Source: an uncultured Algibacter sp. (GTDB taxonomy: Bacteria; Bacteroidota; Bacteroidia; Flavobacteriales; Flavobacteriaceae). From it: a stretch of DNA of 64,000 bases. Below are positions 38,356 to 46,552 of this stretch, piece after piece. The stretch lies in assembly GCA_947499935.1 (NCBI GenBank), contig CANMQH010000008.1, positions 62,001 to 126,000 of the forward strand, written 5' to 3'. Within the stretch, counting starts at the first letter, position 1; each line of letters starts with the position of its first letter. Made by a program: the position numbers and the translations under genes. The notes beneath the pieces are model-generated. The model saw only the letters and a list, made by a program, of their open reading frames with translations, had not been told where the DNA came from and did no database searches.

Positions 38356-39801
38356 ATGAAAAAAATCAGCAAAATTAAAATAGTATTCAGTTGTGTATTA
38401 ATGGTATTGTTTATTGCGTCTTGCGTTAAAGATGATAATTTTAGAGTTCCAGACATTTCAATAGCCGAGCCCAATATTCCACAAGATAAAATAACAACTT
38501 TTAGAGCTATAAAATCGCTTTATGACCAAGCTGTAAATGGAGGTAATACAACGGTGGTTATTGATGATGATTCCGATTTATATATAGAAGGTTATGTTGT
38601 GTCTTCCGATAAATCGGGCAATTTTTTTGAAGAGCTAATTATTCAGAATAAAATCGATGACAGCAATCCTGATAATGACCCAAGACTAGGGTTTAAGGTC
38701 GATATAAATGTAAGTAACCTATCGGATACCTATCAATTTGGTCAAAAAGTATATGTAAAAATGAATGGGTTAACCATAGGAGAAACTAGTGGTGTTATAA
38801 CTATTGGTAAAGGTGATGCCGTAAATGTAAAACAAATACAGGCAGCAGAATATAAAGATATTGTGATTAGAAGTAACGAGATCGCAACCATTATTCCCAA
38901 AAATGTAAGTTTAGCAGATTTAACCAAAAATGATGAAAACACCTTAATTCAATTAAGCAACATACAGTTAAACCGTTTTGAGTTGGGTGCCACTTTTGCT
39001 AGCGAACCTTTTGATGAGTTTGATGGTTTGCGTTTATTAGAAAGTTGCGATTCTGGTATTTCTATGGTTATGCAAACCAGTACGTTTTCAGATTTTAAAT
39101 CATTAATTGTACCTCAAGATAGAGGCACTGTAACTGGTGTGTTTAGTCGAGATTTTAGAGATGATTTTAATGTACTTATTATTAACAGTTCTACAGATAT
39201 TAATTTTGATGATACTGAGCGTTGTGACCCTTTAGAGTTAAATTGTGGCACTGTAGCTAACGCAGGTTCAGAGAATTTGTTTTTTGAAGATTTTGAATCA
39301 CAACGAAATAACCAATTGATTGTTGGAAATGGCTGGACAAATTACATGCAAGCAGGCTCTGTAGGTTGGGAAGCATACTCATCAGTATCAACTAATGCAT
39401 CATTAGGGCGTTCTGCTAGATTTAAATCGGCAAGTTCTGGAGATAATCAAAATATAGGCTGGCTCATTACACCAGCCATAAATTTAGATGCTCAAGATGG
39501 AGAAACCCTGCGTTTTAAAACTTCTAATAGTTTGGCCGATAGTAGTTTTTTAGAAGTTCTGTATACTTTAGATTGGGATGGTAATGAAGACAATATAGAA
39601 TCAGCAAATTGGGGCGTTTTATCTGCTGCATATATCGTTAGAGATACCGACTCATTTGTGCCATGGTTTAATTCTGGTCATGTAGATTTATCTTGTGCTA
39701 GTGGTATTATGTATATAGCCTTTAAATATACGGGTAGTGGGCAAGAAACTTTTGATGGTGTTTACGAATTAGATGATATAAGCATTGATTATAGAAATTA
39801 G
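38356..39801 (+). CDS. DUF5689 and choice-of-anchor J surface lipoprotein
   Basis: 481 residues with a lipobox in VLFIASCVKDDN. The N-terminal region (about 45-270) fits DUF5689, an OB-like beta domain: LYIEGYVVSSDKSGNFF, LGFKVDINVSNLS, KVYVKMNGL, and DRGTVTGVFSRD. The C-terminal region (about 300-481) is a choice-of-anchor J module with FFEDFES, GWLITPAINLD, and YIAFKYTGSG. It starts 11 bp after the receptor stop and is probably its outer-surface partner. OB-type folds can bind nucleic acid, which would fit the adjacent nuclease; this is inference. Confidence 0.85.
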   Translation: MKKISKIKIVFSCVLMVLFIASCVKDDNFRVPDISIAEPNIPQDKITTFRAIKSLYDQAVNGGNTTVVIDDDSDLYIEGYVVSSDKSGNFFEELIIQNKIDDSNPDNDPRLGFKVDINVSNLSDTYQFGQKVYVKMNGLTIGETSGVITIGKGDAVNVKQIQAAEYKDIVIRSNEIATIIPKNVSLADLTKNDENTLIQLSNIQLNRFELGATFASEPFDEFDGLRLLESCDSGISMVMQTSTFSDFKSLIVPQDRGTVTGVFSRDFRDDFNVLIINSSTDINFDDTERCDPLELNCGTVANAGSENLFFEDFESQRNNQLIVGNGWTNYMQAGSVGWEAYSSVSTNASLGRSARFKSASSGDNQNIGWLITPAINLDAQDGETLRFKTSNSLADSSFLEVLYTLDWDGNEDNIESANWGVLSAAYIVRDTDSFVPWFNSGHVDLSCASGIMYIAFKYTGSGQETFDGVYELDDISIDYRN

Positions 39802-39932
39802 CACGTTTAGTAGATTAAAGCTAAAATTGCATCTACTTTAAACCCAAATGTTTTATTCTAAAACCCAAGTGTGTTATTTCGTTCTTTTTTTTCCTTTTAA
39901 ATTTACACTTTATAACTTATATAATTTGAAAA

Positions 39933-40730
39933 ATGAAAAAACTAACATTATTATTTCTATCATTAACCTTTACAATGTTAACCATTAGTTGTTCTGATGA
40001 CGATGAAACTGTTCTTGTGCGTGAAGTATCTCAAGAAGAATTAGATGCTGTGTTAAAAGCACTTGAAGATGCAGAAAATGATCAAAATGGCGGAGACGAT
40101 ATGGGTACAGTTCTAAAATGTACTAATGGACAAGCGCCTTTAGTTGTAGAACAAGATGGACTTATTATTGTTGAAGCAGAATCTGCTAATATTGATAATA
40201 CAGGATGGGCATTAAGAAATTCAATAAGTGATTTTACTGGCGATGGCTATTTGGTTTGGGAAGGTTCAAATTCTTTTGGTACTCCTGGATTAGGCCTTTT
40301 AACTTATAAAATAAAAATTAATACTCCAGGAACTTATCGTTTTGTTTGGAAATCTAGAATTACAATAGGTACAAATGCAACCGAACATAATGATTCTTGG
40401 TTAAGATTTCCTGATGCTGATGACTTTTTTGGAAGAAAAGGAATGAGTACAGTGTTTCCTAGAGGTAGCGGAAAAACGCCAACACCTGTTGGTGCAGGAA
40501 GTGATAACTGGTTTAAAATATATATGAATACTGCTGAAGCTTGGGACTGGGCTTCCAATACTTCAGATTTTGATGCACATCCTATTTTTGTAAGATTCGA
40601 TACTGCTAAAACCTATACTATGGAAATTTCAGGACGATCTAATGGTCACGGAATAGATAAGTTTACTTTATTTACAACCACTAGCGGCCAAGATGATAGT
40701 TTACCTATAAGTGAGGTTACATGTGAATAA
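39933..40730 (+). CDS. Lipoprotein with carbohydrate-binding-like beta-sandwich
   Basis: 265 residues starting with a lipoprotein signal (LLFLSLTFTMLTISCSDDDE) and an acidic linker to about residue 60. The mature domain has IIVEAESANIDNTGW, YLVWEG and YKIKINTPGTYRFVWKSR, then YTMEISGRSNGHGIDKF at the end, a jelly-roll layout like malectin or CBM6-type modules. Ca2+/glycan binding at the cell surface is possible but no ligand residues can be assigned. It follows the DUF5689 gene by 131 bp with no clear terminator between, so it may belong to the same unit. Confidence 0.75.
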   Translation: MKKLTLLFLSLTFTMLTISCSDDDETVLVREVSQEELDAVLKALEDAENDQNGGDDMGTVLKCTNGQAPLVVEQDGLIIVEAESANIDNTGWALRNSISDFTGDGYLVWEGSNSFGTPGLGLLTYKIKINTPGTYRFVWKSRITIGTNATEHNDSWLRFPDADDFFGRKGMSTVFPRGSGKTPTPVGAGSDNWFKIYMNTAEAWDWASNTSDFDAHPIFVRFDTAKTYTMEISGRSNGHGIDKFTLFTTTSGQDDSLPISEVTCE

Positions 40731-40779
40731 AAATCAACGAACATTATACACGTATTAAAATTTTAAATCTAAAGAAATT

Positions 40780-40815
40780 GAGGTCGTCTAAAAAGTGATT
40801 TTTAGACGACCTCTT
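40780..40815. terminator. Bidirectional palindromic terminator, family B
   Basis: A perfect 15-bp stem GAGGTCGTCTAAAAA with complement TTTTTAGACGACCTC around GTGA. It lies between the convergent lipoprotein gene and lysC. Its core TCTAAAAAGTGATTTTTAGA recurs, with one loop base changed, at 62842-62882. Confidence 0.85.
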
Positions 40816-40886
40816 AATTTGTAAATTAAATCCTTTAATAATGTAATATATCAATTATTTAGGACATGACTAACTAATGCTATTGT

Positions 40887-42209
40887 TTATAGAGTGACTA
40901 ATTCAAATAAATAATTATTTAGTTTTTGTAATGTTTTAATTTTATCTTTTGTATCAATTAACAAACTAATATTGTTGTTGCTTCCCCCATAAGAAATCAT
41001 TCTAATTTTTACATCTTGTAATATTTGGAATAATTTATAAGTGCTTTGGTGATTTACGCATTCATGCCCTACCAAACAAATAATACTATGATTATTATCC
41101 ACCTCTACAGTCGCAATATTATCTAACTCTTTAATAATTTTATTTAAATTTTTATCATCATCAATAGTTAATGACACAGCAACCTCTGATGTTGTAATCA
41201 TATCAATGGACGTTTTATAAACCTCAAAAACCTCAAATACTTTTTTTAAGAACCCATGGGCTTGCAGCATTCGTGCAGACTTAATTTTTATAGCAGTAAT
41301 GTTATCTTTTGCTGCTATAGCTTTTATACCGCTACCCGAAGTTTTCTCAGAAATTAACGTACCATAAGCCTCTGGCTCCATAGTGTTTTTTAACCTAACA
41401 GGTATACTATCTGCCCTCACTGGTATAACCGTTTGCGGGTGTAATATTTTTGCGCCAAAATAAGCCAACTCTGCAGCCTCATCAAAAGATAAGTTAGAAA
41501 TTGGTTTTGTGTTTTCAACATACCTTGGGTCGTTATTATGCATGCCGTCAATATCCGTCCAGATTTGCACTTCTTCGGCTTTAATTGCAGCGCCAATTAT
41601 AGTTGCCGTATAATCACTACCGCCACGTTGTAAATTGGATATTTCGCCAGTTTCGTCTAAACATATAAAACCTTGAGTAATGTATATTTGCGAATCTTTT
41701 GTGTTATCAAAAACCGTTTTAAAATTCTTTTTAATATATTCAATATCAGGCTCTTTAAAACTATCAATTTTCATAAAATCTAGAGCAGGTAATAACGATG
41801 CATTTATACCTTCTTGCTCTAAATAACTATTAAATATATATGTTGAAAGCAACTCACCTTGTGCCACAATTTGGTTATCTAATAATGCTGATGATGCCTT
41901 ATATGTGCATGCCGATAAAAAACTAAAAATCCCAGAAACATAGGTTTTACAATCGCTATTCAATAATGTATTAATAATAAGTCTATCTATAGTGTTCATA
42001 TACGTCTCGTGTAACGTATCAATCTTAGTAATAGCATCATTTGGAGTTTTATTTAAGATATCTCTAGCAATGGCAACTAATTGATTTGTTGTACCTGACA
42101 TAGCAGATAATACCACAATTTTTTTATGACCATCATTAATTATATCTTTAACATGACTCATGTTTTCTACAGAACCAACAGAAGTACCACCAAATTTTAA
42201 AACTTTCAT
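40887..42209 (-). CDS. lysC: Aspartate kinase (monofunctional)
   Basis: First enzyme of the aspartate family pathway (lysine, threonine, methionine). From the ATG at 42209 the protein is 440 residues and begins with the kinase signature MKVLKFGGTSVGSVENM; the upstream extension to 42242 adds 11 residues before this conserved start and is rejected. Other landmarks are GFICLDETGEISNLQRGGSDYTA, IWTDIDGM, and FDEAAELAYFGAKILHP. Two ACT segments are at the C-terminus (about 300-440). No homoserine dehydrogenase domain is fused. It is divergent from an ACT-like protein gene. Confidence 0.96.
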   Translation of the reverse strand: MKVLKFGGTSVGSVENMSHVKDIINDGHKKIVVLSAMSGTTNQLVAIARDILNKTPNDAITKIDTLHETYMNTIDRLIINTLLNSDCKTYVSGIFSFLSACTYKASSALLDNQIVAQGELLSTYIFNSYLEQEGINASLLPALDFMKIDSFKEPDIEYIKKNFKTVFDNTKDSQIYITQGFICLDETGEISNLQRGGSDYTATIIGAAIKAEEVQIWTDIDGMHNNDPRYVENTKPISNLSFDEAAELAYFGAKILHPQTVIPVRADSIPVRLKNTMEPEAYGTLISEKTSGSGIKAIAAKDNITAIKIKSARMLQAHGFLKKVFEVFEVYKTSIDMITTSEVAVSLTIDDDKNLNKIIKELDNIATVEVDNNHSIICLVGHECVNHQSTYKLFQILQDVKIRMISYGGSNNNISLLIDTKDKIKTLQKLNNYLFELVTL

Positions 42210-42226
42210 ATTCAATATTTTGAAAA

Positions 42227-42234
42227 CAAAATTA
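42227..42234 (-). promoter_or_regulatory. Candidate -7 box for lysC
   Basis: On the minus strand it reads TAATTTTG, matching TAnnTTTG, 17 bases before the lysC ATG at 42209. It lies inside the rejected N-terminal extension, which supports the shorter start. Confidence 0.45.
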
Positions 42235-42306
42235 TAGCTCATTTATGAAATAGCTATGTTTTTTGTAAAAAATGTTTATTTTTACACAAATTGTTAAATA
42301 ATTAAC

Positions 42307-42963
42307 ATGAAGACTGTATCTAACTGTGTTGAGGACATTTTAATAACACAACCTTACCTTGAAGAAGCATTATCCAGAAACATTATAAACTTTAGTGCTT
42401 TAGCCATTGAGCTTGTAGAACCTATAAGCAAAATGCTTAAAAAAGAAGTAAAACCTGGAGCTATAATGATGGCTCTAAGACGATACAATCCTCCTGCTGG
42501 ACTATCGCATTCCTTGAAAATGAAACGGGTTATCCAAAATCTAGGGGATATAACAGTACGTTCTAATCTAACAGATTTTACAGTTAAAAATTCTGAAACT
42601 ATTATTGACAATCACGCCAAAATATTAGATCGAATTAACCAAGAATCTAAGTTGTTTTACACCTTTACAAGAGGTATACATGAAAGTAACATTATTATAT
42701 CTAGCAGTTTAAATGGGTTTATTAAAGAATCTTTAGTAAATGAAACCTTTCTAGCCATACAAGACGGACTCACTGCAATAAGCATAAATTTACCTCAAAA
42801 CAACTCTAAAATTGCAGGCTTATACTATCATTTTTTTAAACGATTAGCTTGGGAAGGTGTAGTCCTTTACGAAGTTCTTTCTACAACTAACGAGTTTACC
42901 ATTTTGGTTGAAGATGAATTTGTTGACAAAGCGTTTACTGCCATTAAAAAAGTTAAAGCTTAG
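42307..42963 (+). CDS. ACT-like protein divergent from lysC, probable regulator
   Basis: 218 residues, soluble. The C-terminal 60 residues (ISINLPQNNSKIAGLYYHFFKRL, then VVLYEVLSTTNEFTILVEDEF) follow the beta-alpha-beta-beta-alpha-beta pattern and wording of aspartokinase ACT domains, and a second such unit seems to precede it (FTRGIHESNIIISSSL). The N-terminus (about 1-60) is helical, EDILITQPYLEEALSRNIIN and GAIMMALRRYNPP, possibly winged-helix. There is no kinase domain. Being 97 bp from lysC on the opposite strand suggests an amino-acid sensing role, but the function is not established. Its end overlaps the brnQ end by 11 bp. Confidence 0.75.
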   Translation: MKTVSNCVEDILITQPYLEEALSRNIINFSALAIELVEPISKMLKKEVKPGAIMMALRRYNPPAGLSHSLKMKRVIQNLGDITVRSNLTDFTVKNSETIIDNHAKILDRINQESKLFYTFTRGIHESNIIISSSLNGFIKESLVNETFLAIQDGLTAISINLPQNNSKIAGLYYHFFKRLAWEGVVLYEVLSTTNEFTILVEDEFVDKAFTAIKKVKA

Positions 42964-44239
42964 TTTTTGAAGTTAAGTTTTTATAGACATTAATTAAAAC
43001 AAACATTAAAATAGCCGGTAGTACCCATCCTAAATTCTGATTAGCAAATGGTATTATATTTTTAACACCTACTAAACGTTCAACAGGCATTAAAAAACCC
43101 AAGAAATCTGGAATACTAAAAACAAAAGTCACTAAAACTACACCTCTAAAAACTGCTTTAGACCCCCATTTTTCTGGTAATACATTCAATATAATAAGGA
43201 TAATGCACAAAGGATAAATAAACATTAAGATTGGAAGTGCCACATCTATAATATACTTAACATCCATTTGCCCAACACTAATACCAACAACACAACACAC
43301 TATAGCTGTATATAAATATGCTTTTTTTAATGCACTAAAATATGCCTTAAAAAAATCTGCTATACTAACTACTATGGCTACTGCTGTAGTAAAACAAGCT
43401 AACGCAACAAGCACGCTTAAAAACGTAGAGCCTATATGACCTAATGTTTTAACAGCTAAGCCTGAAAGCAAATTAGTTCTTGAAATTGATTCTTCAAATT
43501 GGCTATTATAAAAAGCACCAATAGCTATAAGCCCAGCATAAATGATAAACAAACCTACCATAGCTATAATTCCAGATTTGGCAATCATCGTTTTTCTTTC
43601 AGCAAATGACATCGCAATTTTAGAATTATTAATGGACACTAAAACAACACCACCCATAATCATACCTGCCATAGCATCATACGTTTGATAACCTTCTAAC
43701 AAACCACTAATCATAGGTACATCAAAACTTGATGGATTCATTTCAGCCGGTGAAGAAAAAACACCTACCACAATAATTGATAAAACAATTAAAACAATAA
43801 CGGGTGTTAAATATTTACCTAAAAAGCTTAGTACTTTTGTTCTGTTAATCACAAATAAAAACACAAGTACAAAATATACAATACTGGTTAATAAAGCACT
43901 TGTACCAAAAAAAGGCTCAATAGCCATTTCGTGAGCTACAGCAGCAGTTCGCGGACATGGTAGAGTTACCGTTATGGCATACATACAAAAGCAAAAAAGC
44001 AAGCTAAAAGTCTTAGATACTTTTTTACCAAAATCAAACATAGTGCCCTGTAATCTGGCATGAGCAAATATAGCAAGCAAAGGTATTATAGTTGCAGATA
44101 TTACAAATCCCAACGTGACCAACCACCAATCTGTACCAGATTTAAAACCTAATAACGGGGGTAATATCAAATTCCCTGCGCCAAAAAAACCAGCAAACAA
44201 AGCAAATCCAAACACAAAGGTTTCTTTAGTTTTATTCAT
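42953..44239 (-). CDS. brnQ: Branched-chain amino acid carrier (LIVCS family)
   Basis: 428-residue inner-membrane symporter for leucine, isoleucine and valine. About twelve hydrophobic helices are visible. It has the family start FGFALFAGFFGAGNLILPP and the TLPCPRTAAVAHE and GMIMGGVVLVSI loops expected of BrnQ. The C-terminal end overlaps the convergent ACT-like gene by 11 bp, and its 5' end is 35 bp from the divergent hydrolase gene, whose -7 box lies in the spacer. Confidence 0.94.
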   Translation of the reverse strand: MNKTKETFVFGFALFAGFFGAGNLILPPLLGFKSGTDWWLVTLGFVISATIIPLLAIFAHARLQGTMFDFGKKVSKTFSLLFCFCMYAITVTLPCPRTAAVAHEMAIEPFFGTSALLTSIVYFVLVFLFVINRTKVLSFLGKYLTPVIVLIVLSIIVVGVFSSPAEMNPSSFDVPMISGLLEGYQTYDAMAGMIMGGVVLVSINNSKIAMSFAERKTMIAKSGIIAMVGLFIIYAGLIAIGAFYNSQFEESISRTNLLSGLAVKTLGHIGSTFLSVLVALACFTTAVAIVVSIADFFKAYFSALKKAYLYTAIVCCVVGISVGQMDVKYIIDVALPILMFIYPLCIILIILNVLPEKWGSKAVFRGVVLVTFVFSIPDFLGFLMPVERLVGVKNIIPFANQNLGWVLPAILMFVLINVYKNLTSKTKL

Positions 44240-44249
44240 AGTATGATTT

Positions 44250-44257
44250 TATCTTTG
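44250..44257 (+). promoter_or_regulatory. Candidate -7 box for the alpha/beta hydrolase
   Basis: TATCTTTG matches TAnnTTTG, 17 bases before the ATG at 44275. The corresponding -33 region would fall within the 5' end of brnQ. Confidence 0.48.
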
Positions 44258-44274
44258 TCTAAGATAAATTAAAA

Positions 44275-45054
44275 ATGATTTTAGAGCACAAAGGCATCAA
44301 TATTTTTTACACAGACCAAGGTCAAGGCAATACTATTGTATTGCTTCATGGTTTTTTAGAAAACAGCTCTATGTGGGATTATATTTTACCTCAATTAACG
44401 AAAAAAAACAGGGTTATTTGTACTGATTTACTAGGACACGGAAAAACAGGATGCATTGGCTATATACATAGTATGGAACTTATGTCTGAAACCGTTGAAG
44501 CCTTACTTACCCACCTAAACATAAATCAATCTATTTTTATTGGTCATTCTATGGGTGGTTATATAGCACTCGCTTTCGCGGAAAAAAACCCAGACAAATT
44601 AAAAGGATTATGTTTAATGAATTCTACAGCACAAGCAGATAGTACTCAAAAGAAACAAAATAGAGATAGGGCTATTTTAGCTGTAAAACAAAATCATAAA
44701 ACATTTATAAGGATGGCCATAGGTAATTTATTCCGTCCAAAGAACAGAATACTATTTAGTAAAGATATTAATAACGTTACTAATGAAGCCCTTAAAACCC
44801 CATTACAGGGTATTATTGCAGCATTAGAAGGCATGAAAACTCGAAAAGACAGAGAAACGCTATGGCTTTCTTCATCTTATAAAAAGTTATTAATAATTGG
44901 TAAAGAAGACCCTGTGTTAGATTACAAAACTTTAATACCCCAAACAAAACATGATAACATAAAATTAGTAGAGTTTCCAGATGGCCATATGAGTCATATT
45001 GAAAATACGTACGAATTATCTTGTTCGATAATGCATTTCATCGAAAATATTTAG
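44275..45054 (+). CDS. Alpha/beta hydrolase
   Basis: 259-residue cytosolic hydrolase. The oxyanion element is LLHGFLENSSMW; the nucleophile is Ser92 in GHSMGG; the acid Asp is in GKEDPVLDYK; the catalytic His is in PDGHMSHIE. The cap (about 125-190) is short and helical. The layout is shared by esterases, MenH-like lyases and haloalkane-type enzymes, so substrate cannot be assigned. Neighbours (brnQ, a small zinc-ribbon-like gene and thiL) do not indicate a pathway. Confidence 0.9.
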   Translation: MILEHKGINIFYTDQGQGNTIVLLHGFLENSSMWDYILPQLTKKNRVICTDLLGHGKTGCIGYIHSMELMSETVEALLTHLNINQSIFIGHSMGGYIALAFAEKNPDKLKGLCLMNSTAQADSTQKKQNRDRAILAVKQNHKTFIRMAIGNLFRPKNRILFSKDINNVTNEALKTPLQGIIAALEGMKTRKDRETLWLSSSYKKLLIIGKEDPVLDYKTLIPQTKHDNIKLVEFPDGHMSHIENTYELSCSIMHFIENI

Positions 45055-45112
45055 CTTTTTGTCGATATATTAGTTTTTATATATACTTTTACCTCAGCAA
45101 AACACATATAAT

Positions 45113-45367
45113 ATGAAAATTAGCACTACCAAACCTACTCTAATGCCAAAAGTATATTGTAATCTTTTTGGTCATGATTATCAAGTTACTAGAAAAGTAA
45201 CCTATCATGTAAAAGAATACACATGTTGTAATTGTAAAAAAGAGTTAACTACAGACAGTAATGGGAAACTGGTAGAGCTTACTGCTAAATTTAAAGAAAT
45301 AAATGCTATTTTAGAACGCATTCATTCTGCAAGAATAGAACGTTCAAAACAAAAAATGTTTGCATAA
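45113..45367 (+). CDS. Small zinc-ribbon-like conserved protein
   Basis: 84 residues, basic. The N-terminal half contains CNLFGHDYQV and EYTCCNCKKEL, so Cys17, His and the CCNC group could form a single zinc site similar to small prophage-type DUF1660 proteins; the C-terminal half (VELTAKFKEINAILERIHSARIE) is one long amphipathic helix. It follows the hydrolase by 58 bp. The presence of conserved-looking metal residues and normal codon use argue that it is a real gene. Function unknown. Confidence 0.65.
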   Translation: MKISTTKPTLMPKVYCNLFGHDYQVTRKVTYHVKEYTCCNCKKELTTDSNGKLVELTAKFKEINAILERIHSARIERSKQKMFA

Positions 45368-45431
45368 TAATAATAATTGCTATTATCAACAATTAAATTG
45401 ATATAAAACTCTCAAAAACAAACACATTTAT

Positions 45432-46478
45432 TTAGGCATTAAAATTTTTCCAGCCTTGAGCTTTAAGTGGAATTCTAGAATCTGCTCTAGTTACCAAATG
45501 CATGCCTTCTTTTGCTTCTTTCATATAGCCAATAATACTTAAATTAGGGTTGGCTTTAATTTTAGGAAAATCGGCTTGAGAAACCGTAAATAAAAGTTCG
45601 TAATCCTCTCCTCCATTCAGCGCCACTGTAGTGCTATCTATATTAAATTCTTCGCAAGTAGAAATCACTTGAGGATCTAATGGTATTTTATCTTCATATA
45701 AATCACATCCTACATCACTTTGTTTACATAGGTGTATAATTTCAGAAGATAACCCATCACTTATATCAATCATAGAGGTTGGCTTAACTTCTAAATCTTT
45801 TAACAATGTAATAATATCTTTTCGAGCTTCAGGCTTTAATTGTCGTTCAACAATATAATTGTAAGGTTCTAAATCTGGCTGACTATTTGGGTTTACCTTA
45901 AACACAGCCTTTTCGCGTTCTAAAACTTGTAACCCCATGTATGCCGCGCCCAAATCTCCCGAAACCACCAATAAATTATCTGGCTTGGCACCAGTTCTGT
46001 ATATCTCCTCGTTAGCATTCACCTCTCCAATAGCCGTAACAGATATTAATAACCCTGTATTGGAAGACGTTGTATCTCCTCCAATAACATCAATGTTATA
46101 TATATTGGCTGCTGTTTCAATACCTGCATACAAATCTTCTAAAGCCTCTAAAGGAAAACGATTAGACACTGCAATAGAAACAGTCACTTGAGTTGCCTTG
46201 GCATTCATGGCATAAACATCAGATAAATTTACGACAACGGCCTTATATCCTAAATGCTTTAAAGGCATATAGCTTAAATCAAAATGCACCCCTTCTACAA
46301 GTAAGTCTGTGGTAACAACAATCTGCTTATCATCAAAATTAAGTACAGCAGCATCATCGCCAATACCTTTTATGGTTGATGATTGTGTAATCTTAAAGTT
46401 TTTTGTTAAATGATCTATAAGTCCAAACTCTCCTAAATCACTTATTTTTGTATGCGATTGATTTTTATCTTCTATCAT
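45432..46478 (-). CDS. thiL: Thiamine-monophosphate kinase
   Basis: 348 residues. Phosphorylates thiamine monophosphate to the active cofactor thiamine diphosphate. Recognisable pieces are GIGDDAAVL near residue 40, the VVTTDLLVEGVHFDLSYMP Mg/ATP segment, GGDTTSSNTGLLISVTAIG, MIDISDGLSSEIIHLC and NGGEDYELLFTV. It is a PurM-like fold kinase with all hallmark motifs. The start is set by a -7 box four bases upstream of the ATG, suggesting a leaderless message. Confidence 0.96.
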   Translation of the reverse strand: MIEDKNQSHTKISDLGEFGLIDHLTKNFKITQSSTIKGIGDDAAVLNFDDKQIVVTTDLLVEGVHFDLSYMPLKHLGYKAVVVNLSDVYAMNAKATQVTVSIAVSNRFPLEALEDLYAGIETAANIYNIDVIGGDTTSSNTGLLISVTAIGEVNANEEIYRTGAKPDNLLVVSGDLGAAYMGLQVLEREKAVFKVNPNSQPDLEPYNYIVERQLKPEARKDIITLLKDLEVKPTSMIDISDGLSSEIIHLCKQSDVGCDLYEDKIPLDPQVISTCEEFNIDSTTVALNGGEDYELLFTVSQADFPKIKANPNLSIIGYMKEAKEGMHLVTRADSRIPLKAQGWKNFNA

Positions 46479-46482
46479 ACTG

Positions 46483-46490
46483 CAAAAGTA
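46483..46490 (-). promoter_or_regulatory. Candidate -7 box for thiL (leaderless arrangement)
   Basis: On the minus strand it reads TACTTTTG and ends four bases before the thiL ATG at 46478. Transcription would begin at or inside the first codon. It is back to back with the plus-strand box at 46497-46504. Confidence 0.45.
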
Positions 46491-46496
46491 AGAAGC

Positions 46497-46504
46497 TAAT
46501 TTTG
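46497..46504 (+). promoter_or_regulatory. Candidate -7 box for the propeller-MbnP-MbnH operon
   Basis: TAATTTTG matches TAnnTTTG. It is 48 bases before the ATG at 46553 and only six bases from the divergent thiL box, so the two promoters overlap face to face. Confidence 0.42.
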
Positions 46505-46552
46505 TTTTTACTATATTTATACGAAAACATAACCTATTTAGTTATAACATAA

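Noticed and set aside
39805..39840. Inverted repeat after the DUF5689 gene
   Set aside because: Only about seven pairs (AGTAGAT/ATCTACT) with no T run.
42210..42242. N-terminal extension of aspartate kinase
   Set aside because: It contains the candidate -7 box and lies before the conserved MKVLKFGGTS start.
45113..45367. Small ORF considered as spurious
   Set aside because: Rejection was itself dropped: ordered Cys/His residues and a clean amphipathic helix support a real gene, so it is listed with moderate confidence.
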